Shown: positions 18,643 through 27,705 of the stretch, one piece after another
Layout of the letters: every line of letters begins with the position of its first letter
Numbering within the stretch: the stretch's first letter is position 1
Origin: Rhizobiaceae bacterium
GTDB lineage: Bacteria; Pseudomonadota; Alphaproteobacteria; Rhizobiales; Rhizobiaceae
Assembly (NCBI GenBank): GCA_017643025.1
Contig: JAEPOG010000002.1
Coordinates: 496,001-560,000, forward strand
Direction of reading: 5' to 3'
Length of the DNA: 64,000 bases
Made by a program: the position numbers and the translations under genes
The notes under the pieces: model-generated
What the model was told of the DNA's origin: nothing
The model's database searches: none
The model's input: the letters and a program-made list of their open reading frames with translations, nothing else

Positions 18643-19536
18643 TCAGATCGCCGGAACTTCCGGCCTTTTTGCCATGGCGTCCCTAATTACCTTTTCCACC
18701 GCCTTGCGCCGTTCGCCATCCAGCGGCAAGCGTGGCAGACGCACGCGGTCGTTGGAGCCGATGGCGTGGACCTCCGCCAGCTTGATGTTCTGGACGAGGT
18801 AGGTCGAGACGTCGAGGTCGAGCAGCGGGCGGAACCAGCGGTAGATCGCCAGAGCCTCGGCGGTGCGCCCCGCCTGCATGAGCTTCCAGATCGCCACAGT
18901 CTCCCTCGGGAAGGCGGTGACGAGGCCGGCGACCCAGCCGACGGCACCCGCCGCCAGCGCCTCGAAGGCCAGGTTGTCGACGCCGGTCAGCACGTCGAAG
19001 CGGTCGCCGAAGGCGTTGATCATCTCGGTCGTGCGGCGGATGTCATCGCAGGACTCCTTGATCGCCACGAACAGCGGGTCGGCGGCGAGTTCCGCCATGA
19101 TGTCGATGGTGACGTCGACGCGGTAGGCGACGCGGTTGGAGTAGACCATGACCGGCAAGCCGCCCGCGGAGGCGACCGCCTTAAGCGTCGTCACCGTTTC
19201 CTTCGGGTTGGTGTGGTAGATCGGGCTGGGCACGACCATCAGCCCGTCGGCTCCCGCGGCAGCCCCCTGCGAAGCGAGCCTTGCGGCATCGCGCGTCGCG
19301 GCCTCGTTGATGGTAAGCAGGACCGGCCTTTCGCCGGCGGTTTTGCGCGCCGTCGCCAGCACGGCCAGCTTTTCGTCATGCGACAGCATCGGGCCTTCGC
19401 CAAGCGAGCCGCAGACGATCAGGCCATCGCAACCAGCGTCAATCAGCAGACCGAAACAGCGCTCCATCTCGGCGTGATCGAGCCGGTCGTCCTCTGTGAA
19501 TTTCGTCGTGACCGCCGGATAGACGCCTGACCACAT
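18643..19536 (-). CDS. pyrroline-4-hydroxy-2-carboxylate deaminase (DapA family)
   Basis: 297 residues with a DHDPS/NAL TIM barrel. The Schiff-base lysine is Lys160 in FVAIKESCDD and the partner tyrosine Tyr132 in VMVYSNRVAYR; the phosphate/carboxylate loop is GSLGEGPML. In this context the expected reaction is deamination and dehydration of the oxidase product to 2-oxoglutarate semialdehyde. It is the first gene of the hyp unit, with AAGGAA before its ATG. The semialdehyde dehydrogenase needed to finish the pathway is not adjacent. Confidence 0.83.
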   Translation of the reverse strand: MWSGVYPAVTTKFTEDDRLDHAEMERCFGLLIDAGCDGLIVCGSLGEGPMLSHDEKLAVLATARKTAGERPVLLTINEAATRDAARLASQGAAAGADGLMVVPSPIYHTNPKETVTTLKAVASAGGLPVMVYSNRVAYRVDVTIDIMAELAADPLFVAIKESCDDIRRTTEMINAFGDRFDVLTGVDNLAFEALAAGAVGWVAGLVTAFPRETVAIWKLMQAGRTAEALAIYRWFRPLLDLDVSTYLVQNIKLAEVHAIGSNDRVRLPRLPLDGERRKAVEKVIRDAMAKRPEVPAI

Positions 19537-19550
19537 CGCAGTTTCCTTTC

Positions 19551-19573
19551 TTGATATGCGTGTGATATATCAA
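19551..19573. promoter_or_regulatory. candidate GntR operator, site 1
   Basis: TTGATAT (19551-19557) and ATATCAA (19567-19573) are a perfect inverted pair with 9 bases between. It lies 15 bases upstream of the deaminase ATG. The core TGATAT-N9-ATATCA is repeated at 19608-19628, which makes recognition by one dimeric regulator likely. Confidence 0.65.
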
Positions 19574-19607
19574 TGGCTGGCGCTGGCTGTCAACTGTGCG
19601 ACTGAAG

Positions 19608-19628
19608 TGATATATTGTTTGCATATCA
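19608..19628. promoter_or_regulatory. candidate GntR operator, site 2
   Basis: TGATAT (19608-19613), 9 bases, ATATCA (19623-19628): the same core and spacing as site 1, with start positions 56 bases apart. Its right arm touches the AGAGGGG ribosome site of the GntR gene, which suggests tight autoregulation. Confidence 0.65.
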
Positions 19629-19637
19629 GAGGGGCCG

Positions 19638-20288
19638 ATGATCGAGCCGAAATCACCTGAGCCGGCTGCACTGCGCGCCTACCGCGCGCTGGAACGCATG
19701 ATCGTCACGCTGGAGTTGGCGCCCGGCAGTGTCGCGACCGAGGGCGCGCTGATAGAGCGCGTCGGCCTCGGCCGCACACCGGTGCGCGAAGCAATACAAC
19801 GTCTCTCTTGGGAGGGGCTGGTCGATGTCCGGCCGCGCGCCGGGCTGGCCGTCGCTCCATTGCACGCCGGGGACTGGGTGAAGGTGATCGACGCGCGGCG
19901 CGGCGCCGAGATCGTTCTGGCGCGCTCCGCGGCGCGTTTTGCCACGAGCGAGGCAGCCGAGTTGTTCGGTGAAGCGGCGCTGGCGATGCAGAAGGCCGTC
20001 ATCACCGGCAATGTCGTGGCGTTCCTGGAGGCCGACAAGTCGCTGGACACTGCCATGGCGCTGGCGGCCGACAATCCGTTCGCGGCACGTCTCGTCGCGC
20101 CGCTGCAGACACACAGCCGCCGTTTCTGGTTTCGCTATCAGAGCGATACCGGGCTCGCCGGCGCCGCCGAGCATCACGTCGGCATCATCAGGGCCGTTAC
20201 CGACGGCGACGTCGAAGGGGCAGAGGCCGCGACGGCGCGGCTGATGGATCTGCTGCGCTCGAACGCCGAGGCGGTTGGGCGGGGATAG
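19638..20288 (+). CDS. GntR family (FadR/FCD type) regulator of hydroxyproline genes
   Basis: 216 residues. The winged helix-turn-helix is at about 10-75 (LAPGSVATEGALIERVGLGR, then TPVREAIQRLSWEGLVDVRP). An all-helical FCD ligand domain at about 90-210 carries the usual Asp/His metal-site positions, ending EHHVGIIRAVTDGD. It is divergent from the hyp genes with two matching TGATAT-N9-ATATCA sites between. A repressor relieved by a hydroxyproline intermediate is the natural reading, matching the role reported for HypR in Sinorhizobium; inferred here. Confidence 0.87.
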   Translation: MIEPKSPEPAALRAYRALERMIVTLELAPGSVATEGALIERVGLGRTPVREAIQRLSWEGLVDVRPRAGLAVAPLHAGDWVKVIDARRGAEIVLARSAARFATSEAAELFGEAALAMQKAVITGNVVAFLEADKSLDTAMALAADNPFAARLVAPLQTHSRRFWFRYQSDTGLAGAAEHHVGIIRAVTDGDVEGAEAATARLMDLLRSNAEAVGRG

Positions 20289-20299
20289 GCGCACAAAAG

Positions 20300-20327
20300 A
20301 AGAGGCGCGGCCGAAGCCGCGCCCTTT
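20300..20327. terminator. hairpin between convergent gntR and mmsA
   Basis: GGCGCGGC (20304-20311), CGAA loop, GCCGCGCC (20316-20323), flanked by AAGA and CTTT. On the minus strand it is followed by TCTTCTTTTG, so it mainly serves mmsA; on the plus strand the T tract is short. Confidence 0.7.
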
Positions 20328-20351
20328 CAGCATGCCTGCTGCTTTCAGCGA

Positions 20352-21848
20352 TCAGTTCATCGTCGGGATGACGAACTCGGCTCCATCCTTGATGCCGGAT
20401 GGCCAGCGCGAGGTGATCGTCTTGGTCTTGGTGTAGAAGCGGAAGGCATCGGCACCGTGCTGGTTGAGGTCGCCGAAATGCGAGCCCTTCCAGCCGCCGA
20501 AGGTGTAATAGGCGATCGGTACCGGGATCGGCACGTTGACGCCGACCATGCCGACATTGACGCGGGCAGCAAAGTCGCGCGCCGCGTCACCGTCACGCGT
20601 GAAGATGGCGACGCCATTGCCGTATTCGTGCTCGTTCGGAAGGCGGATCGCTTCCTCGTAATTGGCGGCGCGCACCACCGAAAGGACGGGACCGAAAATC
20701 TCTTCCTTGTAGATGCGCATCTCCGGTTTCACGTCGTCGAACAGGCAGCCGCCCATGTAGTAGCCGTCCTCGTAGCCCTGCATCTTGAAGTCGCGGCCGT
20801 CGACGACGAGCTTCGCGCCCTCCTTGACGCCCAGATCGACATAACCCTTCACGCGCTCCAGCGCCTGCGCCGTTACCAGCGGGCCGAAATCGGCGCCCGC
20901 ATCCGTCGACGGACCGACCTTGAGGCTTTCGACGCGCGGGATGAGCCGTTCGACCAGCCGGTCGGCGGTTTCCTTGCCGACGGGCACCGCAACCGAGACC
21001 GCCATGCAGCGCTCGCCAGCCGAGCCGTAGCCTGCCCCGACCAGCGCATCGACCGTCTGATCCATGTCCGCGTCGGGCATGATGATCATGTGGTTCTTGG
21101 CGCCGCCGAAACACTGGGCACGCTTCCCGTTCGCCGTTGCGCGCGAATAGATGTACTGCGCGATCGGAGTGGAGCCGACGAAACCGACGGCCTGGATGTC
21201 CGGATCGTCAAGGATCGCGTCCACCGACTCTTTGTCGCCGTTGACGACATTGAGCACGCCCGCCGGCAGGCCGGCCTCAATGAAAAGTTCGGCAATGCGC
21301 ATCGGCACGGAGGGATCGCGCTCGGAAGGCTTCAGGATGAACGCGTTGCCGGCGGCGATGGCCGGCGCGATCTTCCACAGCGGGATCATGGCCGGGAAGT
21401 TGAACGGCGTTATGCCGGCAACGACGCCGAGCGGCTGGCGCATGGAATAGACGTCAATGCCGGGGCCGGCGCCCTCGGTATATTCACCCTTCATCAGGTG
21501 CGGCGCGCCGATGCAAACCTCGACGACCTCGAGGCCGCGCTGGATGTCGCCCTTGGCGTCTGGGATCGTCTTGCCGTGTTCGCGGGCCAGCGTCTCGGCC
21601 AGCTCGTCATATTCCTTGTGAACGAGCTCGAGGAATTTCATCAGCACGCGCACGCGGCGCTGCGGGTTGGTGGCAGCCCATTCAGGCTGCGCCGCCTTGG
21701 CGTTCTCGACTGCGGCGCGCAATTCGGCGGCCGAAGCGAGCGCGACCTTGCCGCGCACGGTGCCGTCCATGGGCTGCATGATATCGGCGGTGCGGCCGCT
21801 CTTGCCGGGCACGTTCTTGCCGCCGATGAAATGACCTACCTCGATCAT
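20352..21848 (-). CDS. mmsA: CoA-acylating methylmalonate-semialdehyde dehydrogenase
   Basis: 498 residues of the ALDH superfamily. The start IEVGHFIGGKNVPGKSGRTA, the cofactor motif ITPFNFPAMIPLWKIAPAI and catalytic Cys281 in GYGSAGERCMA are typical of MmsA. It oxidises methylmalonate or malonate semialdehyde to propionyl- or acetyl-CoA in valine and inositol breakdown. It diverges from a LysR gene and ends at a hairpin shared with gntR. It is not the 2-oxoglutarate semialdehyde dehydrogenase expected for the nearby hyp pathway. Confidence 0.93.
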   Translation of the reverse strand: MIEVGHFIGGKNVPGKSGRTADIMQPMDGTVRGKVALASAAELRAAVENAKAAQPEWAATNPQRRVRVLMKFLELVHKEYDELAETLAREHGKTIPDAKGDIQRGLEVVEVCIGAPHLMKGEYTEGAGPGIDVYSMRQPLGVVAGITPFNFPAMIPLWKIAPAIAAGNAFILKPSERDPSVPMRIAELFIEAGLPAGVLNVVNGDKESVDAILDDPDIQAVGFVGSTPIAQYIYSRATANGKRAQCFGGAKNHMIIMPDADMDQTVDALVGAGYGSAGERCMAVSVAVPVGKETADRLVERLIPRVESLKVGPSTDAGADFGPLVTAQALERVKGYVDLGVKEGAKLVVDGRDFKMQGYEDGYYMGGCLFDDVKPEMRIYKEEIFGPVLSVVRAANYEEAIRLPNEHEYGNGVAIFTRDGDAARDFAARVNVGMVGVNVPIPVPIAYYTFGGWKGSHFGDLNQHGADAFRFYTKTKTITSRWPSGIKDGAEFVIPTMN

Positions 21849-21957
21849 GGTCTCGCTCCCTGATTGATTGTTGCTGGCATTGTCACGCCGCCACGCGCCG
21901 AATGCAACGCGAGTGCAAACGCAGCCGCTGTGCGGAAAACGAAGCGCGCTTGCAGCG

Positions 21958-21973
21958 GCGCATTATTCTGCGC
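21958..21973. promoter_or_regulatory. candidate LysR box upstream of mmsA
   Basis: Inverted repeat GCGCA-N6-TGCGC lies in the 159-base gap between mmsA and the divergent LysR gene, 35 bases before the regulator's start codon. Size and place fit a LysR recognition site; not proven. Confidence 0.4.
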
Positions 21974-22007
21974 AAATTGCTTGAGTGTCCGCCACTAGGA
22001 GAAATGC

Positions 22008-22889
22008 GTGAACTGGGACGATGTGCGGGTCTTTCTCGCGGTTGCGCGGGCGGGGCAGATATTGGGCGCCGGGCGGCGACTCGGCCTCAACCATGCAACG
22101 GTGTCGCGGCGCGTGGTGGCGCTGGAGGAAGCGCTGGGCGCCAAGCTGTTCCAGCGGCTGACCACGGGCACCGAATTGACGGCGGCTGGCGAACGCTTCC
22201 TGCCTGTGGCGGAGCGCATGGAAGCCGACATGATCGCAGCGCGGGCCGAACTCGCGGGCGAGGGCGACGAAATTGCCGGCGCGGTGCGCATCGGTGCGCC
22301 GGACGGCTTTGGCGTCGCCTTCCTTGCGCCGAGGCTCGGCGAACTGACGGCGCGCTATCGTGACCTGGCGATCCAGCTTGTGCCGGTGCCGCGTTCGTTT
22401 TCGCTGTCGCGGCGCGAGGCCGACATCGCGATCACGGTCGAGCGTCCCACCGAGGGGCGGCTGGTCGCCGGCAAGCTGGTTGACTATTCGCTCGGCCTCT
22501 ACGCCTCTCGCTCGTACGTTGACCGCTTTGGAATGCCGGAGAAGGCGGACGATCTCGCCGGGCACCGGCTGATCGGCTACGTGCCGGATCTGATCATCAA
22601 TCCGTCGCTCGACTATGCCGCCGAGTTCTGGCGCGGCTGGGAAACCGGCTATGCGATCTCGTCGGCGCTGGGACAGGTGGAGGCTGTGCGGTCGGGCGCC
22701 GGCATCGGCGTACTGCACACCTTCATTGCCCGGTCGATGCCGGAGCTGGTGCAGGTGGAGGCCGCGCCGCCGATCCGGCGCGCCTACTGGCTCGTCTATC
22801 ATGAGTCCGTGCGGCCGATGCGGCGCATCCAGGCTGTCAGCGCCTTCATCGCGGAACTGGTGGAAAAGGAGCGCGGGCTGTTCCTCTAG
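22008..22889 (+). CDS. LysR family transcriptional regulator (probable mmsA regulator)
   Basis: 293 residues. The HTH is at 1-60 (WDDVRVFLAVARAGQILGAG, then RRLGLNHATVSRRVVALEEA), with an effector domain behind it. The GTG at 22008 is used because AGGAGA lies about 5 bases upstream and the LysR fold starts immediately after. It is divergent from mmsA, the usual LysR arrangement, so mmsA is the likely target. The 3' end overlaps the acyl-CoA synthetase gene by four bases, tail to tail. Confidence 0.88.
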   Translation: MNWDDVRVFLAVARAGQILGAGRRLGLNHATVSRRVVALEEALGAKLFQRLTTGTELTAAGERFLPVAERMEADMIAARAELAGEGDEIAGAVRIGAPDGFGVAFLAPRLGELTARYRDLAIQLVPVPRSFSLSRREADIAITVERPTEGRLVAGKLVDYSLGLYASRSYVDRFGMPEKADDLAGHRLIGYVPDLIINPSLDYAAEFWRGWETGYAISSALGQVEAVRSGAGIGVLHTFIARSMPELVQVEAAPPIRRAYWLVYHESVRPMRRIQAVSAFIAELVEKERGLFL

Positions 22890-24523
22890 CCGGCTTTCGC
22901 TTCGTCCCTCGCCCGGTCGCGGAAGATGCGGCGGATGACCTTGCCTGTCGTCGTCAGCGGCATGGAGTCCACGAATTCGATCTCGCGCGGATATTCGTGC
23001 GCCGAGAGCCGTGTCTTCACCCAGTCGCGGATTTCGGCAGCCAGCGCATCGCTGGGTTGCCGGCCTTCCTTCAGTACGACATAGGCCTTGACGATTTCGG
23101 TGCGCAGCGGGTCGGGCTTGCCGACGGCAGCCGCCAGCGAGACGGCTGGATGGCCTATGAGGCAGTCCTCGATTTCGCCGGGCCCGATGCGGTAACCGGC
23201 GGACGTAATGACGTCGTCGTCACGCCCGAAAAAATGGACATAGCCGTCCTCGTCCACGACGCCCTGGTCGCCGGTGGTCATCCAGTCACCGATGAACTTC
23301 TTTTCGGTCGCCTCCGGGTTCTGCCAGTATTCGAGAAACATCACCGGGTCTGGCCGGGCGACGGCGATCTGCCCGGTCTCACCCGTCTTCACCGGCTTGC
23401 CCTCGCCGTCGATGACGGCGACGCGGTGGCCCGGTACAGGCAGTCCGATTGCACCGGCGCGGCTGATGCCTAGCGCCGCGCATGACGACAGCACGATGTT
23501 GCACTCGGTCTGGCCGTAGAACTCGTTGATGGTGAGGCCGAGCTCAGCCTCGCCCCATTCATATGTCTCTCGCCCGAGCGATTCGCCTCCCGAGGCGACG
23601 GTTCGGAATGACAGGTCGAAGCGCTTGCGGATATTCTCGACCGATTTGAGCATGCGCAGCGCCGTCGGCGGGATGAAGGCATTGCGAACCTTGAAGCGCT
23701 CGGCGAGCGCCAGCGCCGCCTCGGGGTCGAATTTCTCGGCCGGGCTCGCCACGACGGTGACGCCGAAATAGAGGCCGGGCAGCAGGATGTTGAGCAGGCC
23801 GCCGGCCCAGGCCCAGTCGGCCGGGGTCCATATACGGTCGCCCGGCTGCGGGAAGAACTCATGGTGGAACTGCACGCCCGGCAGATGGCCGAGCAGCACC
23901 CGGTGGCCGTGCAGCGCGCCCTTCGGTGGGCCGGTTGTACCGGAGGTGAAGATCATCAGCGCCGGGTCGTCGGGTCCGGTATCGACAGCGTCGAAATGCC
24001 TGTCGTTGTCGGCGAGAAGCTTGTGAAAATCCTCGGTGCCGGGCGATGCTCCTTCCGTCGAGATCACTCTTTCGAGCTTTGGCAGCCTGTCGCGGATGCC
24101 TGCGATGCGGACCGCACCCGCTTCATTGGTGACGACGGCGCGCACGCCCGCGGTGTTCAGTCGGTATTCCAGCGCCTCGGCGCCGAAGAGAAGCGCCAGC
24201 GGCACGGCAATCGCGCCGATCTTGTAGATGGCGACATGGGCGATGATCGTCTCGAAGCCTTGTGGCAAAAGTAGCGCAACGCGGTCGCCACGCTCGATGC
24301 CGAATGTTTTGAAAGCGTTCGCCAGAGCGTTCGATCTTGCTGCAAGTTCGCCGAAGGTAAGTTGCGGTGCGTCTCCCTCCAAGCGGCCGGCAATGACAGC
24401 GACCCGGTCGGGCTCTTCAGCCGCCCAGCGGTCGGCGACGGCGGTGCCGATGTTGAACCGTTCAGGAATTTGCCAGCGAAAATCGCGGTAGAGTTCGGAG
24501 TAGGTGTCGCGACGCTCGAGCAT
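22886..24523 (-). CDS. acyl-CoA synthetase (AMP-forming), medium-chain type
   Basis: 545 residues of the ANL superfamily. The P-loop is FTSGTTGPPKGALHGH, then NEFYGQTECN, the hinge region MTTGDQGVVDEDGYVHFFGR, GYRIGPGEIEDCL, and the catalytic lysine in TTTGKVIRR near the C-terminus. It activates a short or medium carboxylic acid to its CoA ester through an acyl-adenylate; the natural acid is unknown. The start is uncertain: the ATG at 24523 begins MLERRDTYSELYRDFRW, a sensible N-terminus, while the frame stays open to 24553. Confidence 0.85.
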   Translation of the reverse strand: MLERRDTYSELYRDFRWQIPERFNIGTAVADRWAAEEPDRVAVIAGRLEGDAPQLTFGELAARSNALANAFKTFGIERGDRVALLLPQGFETIIAHVAIYKIGAIAVPLALLFGAEALEYRLNTAGVRAVVTNEAGAVRIAGIRDRLPKLERVISTEGASPGTEDFHKLLADNDRHFDAVDTGPDDPALMIFTSGTTGPPKGALHGHRVLLGHLPGVQFHHEFFPQPGDRIWTPADWAWAGGLLNILLPGLYFGVTVVASPAEKFDPEAALALAERFKVRNAFIPPTALRMLKSVENIRKRFDLSFRTVASGGESLGRETYEWGEAELGLTINEFYGQTECNIVLSSCAALGISRAGAIGLPVPGHRVAVIDGEGKPVKTGETGQIAVARPDPVMFLEYWQNPEATEKKFIGDWMTTGDQGVVDEDGYVHFFGRDDDVITSAGYRIGPGEIEDCLIGHPAVSLAAAVGKPDPLRTEIVKAYVVLKEGRQPSDALAAEIRDWVKTRLSAHEYPREIEFVDSMPLTTTGKVIRRIFRDRARDEAKAG

Positions 24524-24575
24524 ATGCGTGGAACATTCTCTCCGCTGCGCCACGTGCAGCCCGACAGGCGAAGCG

Positions 24576-24660
24576 TGGTGCCCCTGGCCGGGATCGAACC
24601 AGCACTCCTTGCGGAACTCGATTTTGAGTCGAGCGCGTCTACCAATTCCGCCACAGGGGC
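24576..24660 (-). tRNA. tRNA-Leu (anticodon CAA)
   Basis: 85 bases including an encoded 3' CCA. The acceptor stem GCCCCTG pairs with CAGGGGC. The anticodon stem CTCGA/TCGAG encloses the loop CTCAAAA with anticodon CAA. A long variable arm (class II) and a GGTTCGATCC T-loop follow. It reads UUG leucine codons. Confidence 0.95.
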
Positions 24661-24763
24661 ACGGCCGGGAAGCACCCCGCCGAACGGGTGCGGACTATAG
24701 GGAGAAGGTCCGCCGCGTCAATAACCGCCGGACGGCAATGCCTGTTTCGCTGCGCGACCGGCC

Positions 24764-26833
24764 TTAGGCGCCGGAGGCTGTCGCACGCACCGCGCTAGCG
24801 GACTTCCAGGCAGCCAGGAATTTCGAGAATTCAGGCGCCGGCACCGGTTTCGAGAACAGATAGCCCTGCAGGTCGTGACATCCTTCCTTTCGCAGGAAGG
24901 CAGCCTGAGAGGCCGTCTCCACGCCCTCGGCGGTAACCTCGAGGCCGAGATTGCCGGCCATTGCGATGATCGAGCGCACGATGGCCGTGTCCTCAGAGGC
25001 GGCCGACTCCGCGATCTTGTGCACGAAACCGCGGTCGATCTTGATCCGCGTGAGCGGATAGCGGGTCAGATAACTCAGCGATGCGTAGCCCGTACCGAAA
25101 TCGTCGAAGGCAATGCCCACGCCTTTCGCTCGCAACTGGACGAGCGGTTCGAGAACGGATTCCTCGCGGTCGAGGGCAATGTTCTCCGTGATCTCGAGTT
25201 CGAGTGCTTCGGGGGGCAGCCCGGCGTCCGCCAGCGCCCGCTCGACGTCGCGCACCAGTGCGCCCGATCGGAACTGCGCCGGGAACAGGTTGACCGCCAC
25301 AACTGGCCCATTGCCGTCGGCGTCGCGCCAGCCGGCTGCCGTCTCGCAGGCGGTGCGTAGGATCCAGCGCCCGATCTCGGGCGCGACGGCGTTCTCGGCC
25401 AGCGCGTCAATGAAGGTGACGGGCGCGAGAATGCCTCGCTCTGGATGACGCCACCTTAGCAGCGCCTCCGCTCCGACGACCGTGTTGTCGTGGGTCCGTA
25501 TCTGGGGCTGGAAATGCAGCTCAAATTCGCCCTGTGCGTGCGCGCGGCGCAGCTCGGCGTCCAGTTCGCGCCGCGCCTCGGCCCTTGTCCTGAGCTGCGG
25601 GATGAAGAAGCGGCTTGTGCCGCCGCCGCTCGCCTTGGCGTCATAGAGCGCGAGATCGGCGCTCGAGACGAGCGTGTCGACCGTCGTGCCGTCCATCGGC
25701 GCGATTGCAATGCCGGCGCTCGCGGATACGAGCAGGCTGTGGCCATCGACAACGAAACGGGCGGCCAGCCGGTCCAGGACACGACGGACGGTACCGGAGG
25801 CGACAAGCGGGTCGCCGCAATCCTTCATCACGAGCACGAATTCGTCGCCGCCCAGCCGGTAGATATCGGCGCCGTCGCAGGCAGCGCGCATGCGTTTCGC
25901 AACCTGTTTCAGCAGTTCGTCGCCGACCGAATGGCCGAGCGTGTCGTTGATGTCCTTGAACCCGTCGAGGTCGAACATCGCGATTGCTGTCGGGAGCGCA
26001 GCCCGGTCGGCCAGTCGCCGGCCGAGCGTTTCGTGCAGGCTGGCGCGGTTGCCGAGGCCGGTGAGCACGTCCGACATCGCCAGATGCCGCAGCTGCTCTT
26101 CCGCAGCGGACTGTTCGGTGATGTCGCGGCCAATGAAATAGTGCCGCTGTTCGGGATGCGACCACACGCCAGACCAGTTCATCGGAACCACACGTCCGTC
26201 CTTGTGGATGCAGCGGCATTCGAAGTTCCGAATGTGCCCCTGGCTCCTCACCGTCCTGAAGGCGCGTAGCGCAAGCTCCATATCCTCCGGGTGGATGAAA
26301 TGTGAGCTGTCGAGGCCAATGACCTCTGCCGGATTGTAACCCAAAGTTTCTTCGATGCTGGGACTGGCCCGGCGGAACACGCCGTGCCGATCGCCGATCA
26401 GGATCACGTCGATCGAGTTCTCGAACAGCCTGCGTCTTTCTTCCGACTCTTGGCTGAGCCTTTGGTCCTTGTTGCGTATCTCTTCCTCGGCGGCATTCCA
26501 CTCCCGCATGGCCATCGGCAACCAGCTCATGGAAAGCACGAACAGCACGACGGCAGCGGCGATGACGGTCAGCCCTTTCATCGACATCAGGTATAGCGGA
26601 TTGGACAGGACGGAGGTCCATTCCGGGAAGACCCCATACTGCCCGCCCCAGTAGATGCCGAAATAGAGGTTCTCGGCGAGGTTGCGTACCGTGTCGATCA
26701 GCAGGACCGCAAGCAGCAGACGCATCGCTCCGAACGATCTCGGATTGCGGGCGTATGCGAGGCATAGGGTAACCAGCACCGCTGCCCAGAGGGCAACGAT
26801 GAGCCAGTATACGAACGTTGCAGCGAGGTTCAT
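24764..26833 (-). CDS. membrane PAS-GGDEF-EAL cyclic-di-GMP protein
   Basis: 689 residues. There are three N-terminal hydrophobic segments (about 5-27, 37-57, 84-106), a short coil, a PAS domain at about 130-245 (SIDVILIGDRHGVFRRASPS), GGDEF at about 250-415 with intact RLGGDEFVLV, and EAL at about 430-675 with GAEALLRW, NLFPAQF, AFDDFGTGYASLSYL, IKIDRGFV and TAEGVET. Both catalytic cores look complete, so it may make and break c-di-GMP. No RxxD inhibitory site is seen before GGDEF. It stands alone downstream of the MBL-fold gene; the signal sensed is unknown. Confidence 0.92.
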   Translation of the reverse strand: MNLAATFVYWLIVALWAAVLVTLCLAYARNPRSFGAMRLLLAVLLIDTVRNLAENLYFGIYWGGQYGVFPEWTSVLSNPLYLMSMKGLTVIAAAVVLFVLSMSWLPMAMREWNAAEEEIRNKDQRLSQESEERRRLFENSIDVILIGDRHGVFRRASPSIEETLGYNPAEVIGLDSSHFIHPEDMELALRAFRTVRSQGHIRNFECRCIHKDGRVVPMNWSGVWSHPEQRHYFIGRDITEQSAAEEQLRHLAMSDVLTGLGNRASLHETLGRRLADRAALPTAIAMFDLDGFKDINDTLGHSVGDELLKQVAKRMRAACDGADIYRLGGDEFVLVMKDCGDPLVASGTVRRVLDRLAARFVVDGHSLLVSASAGIAIAPMDGTTVDTLVSSADLALYDAKASGGGTSRFFIPQLRTRAEARRELDAELRRAHAQGEFELHFQPQIRTHDNTVVGAEALLRWRHPERGILAPVTFIDALAENAVAPEIGRWILRTACETAAGWRDADGNGPVVAVNLFPAQFRSGALVRDVERALADAGLPPEALELEITENIALDREESVLEPLVQLRAKGVGIAFDDFGTGYASLSYLTRYPLTRIKIDRGFVHKIAESAASEDTAIVRSIIAMAGNLGLEVTAEGVETASQAAFLRKEGCHDLQGYLFSKPVPAPEFSKFLAAWKSASAVRATASGA

Positions 26834-26913
26834 TTGGCGGCGCCATCCCTGTTGGACAGCGATTTGACCGCCAAAAGCTCAATATTTAGTTGAAAGCGTC
26901 ATTTTACTTGGTG

Positions 26914-27705
26914 TCAGCCGTACCACGGACCCATAACGACTTCGGCGCTGCCGCCAGCCTCGGACACAAGCCGGGCGAATTCCTGCGGATCCTGCGTGCC
27001 GTTGTCCCGCCCCCGGTAGTGATAGGGGTAGACAACCGCCGGCGCGAATTCGGCTACGGCGGACGCGGCCTGATTTGCATCCATCGTGAACGGCAGGTTC
27101 ATGCAGACGAAAGCAATGTCGATGTCCTGCAACGCCCGCATTTCAGGGATGTCTTCGGTGTCGCCGGAGACATAGACGCGGCGGCCGTCGATCGTGAGCA
27201 CATAGCCATTGTCGCGGCCCTGCGGGTGGAACTGCTGTCGCCCGTCGGTGGTGTTGTAAGCGGCGATGGCGTCGATCGTGATGTCGCCCACGGTCGTGCT
27301 TTCGCCATTGCCGATGGCGGTCGCCTTTGCCTTCAGATCGTCAGGCAGCATTCCGTGCACGGCGGGATTGGTGACAAGCATCGTATTGTCGCCGGCCAGC
27401 GCCGCCAGCGTGTCGGCATTGAAGTGATCGCCATGCTCGTGGGTGACCAGGATTAGGTCGGGCGCGGGGTGGCCTTCATAATCCCCCGGCGCCCCGACGG
27501 GGTCGTTGTAGATGACCATCCCCGGAACAGTCATGACAAAGGATGCATGGGAAATCGGATAGATGGTGATTTCGCCATTGTCGGTCTCGTAGGTGTCACC
27601 GTCCATCATCTGAGCGCGCGCATGAAATGGCATGATCGTCGTGGCTCCCGCTGTGGCGAGGCCGGCAAGGCCCAGTTTCAGTGTATTGCGTCGGGTAATC
27701 AACAT
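26914..27705 (-). CDS. Tat-exported MBL-fold metallo-hydrolase (UlaG-like)
   Basis: 263 residues. The twin-arginine signal ITRRNTLKLGLAGLATAGAT is followed by an export cleavage region at HARAQ. The metallo-beta-lactamase motif LVTHEHGDHFN, the later SGDTEDIPEM and a C-terminal YPYHYRGRDNGT match UlaG-like hydrolases with a two-metal site. It folds with metal before export to the periplasm. The start at 27705 is chosen because GGAGGGAG lies just before it; an ATG four codons upstream overlaps that ribosome site. The substrate is unknown. Confidence 0.85.
   Translation of the reverse strand: MLITRRNTLKLGLAGLATAGATTIMPFHARAQMMDGDTYETDNGEITIYPISHASFVMTVPGMVIYNDPVGAPGDYEGHPAPDLILVTHEHGDHFNADTLAALAGDNTMLVTNPAVHGMLPDDLKAKATAIGNGESTTVGDITIDAIAAYNTTDGRQQFHPQGRDNGYVLTIDGRRVYVSGDTEDIPEMRALQDIDIAFVCMNLPFTMDANQAASAVAEFAPAVVYPYHYRGRDNGTQDPQEFARLVSEAGGSAEVVMGPWYG

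Noticed and set aside
20352..21848. mmsA as the missing last enzyme of the hydroxyproline pathway
   Set aside because: Motifs fit methylmalonate-semialdehyde dehydrogenase throughout, the gene is on its own unit with a LysR partner, and a terminator separates it from gntR.
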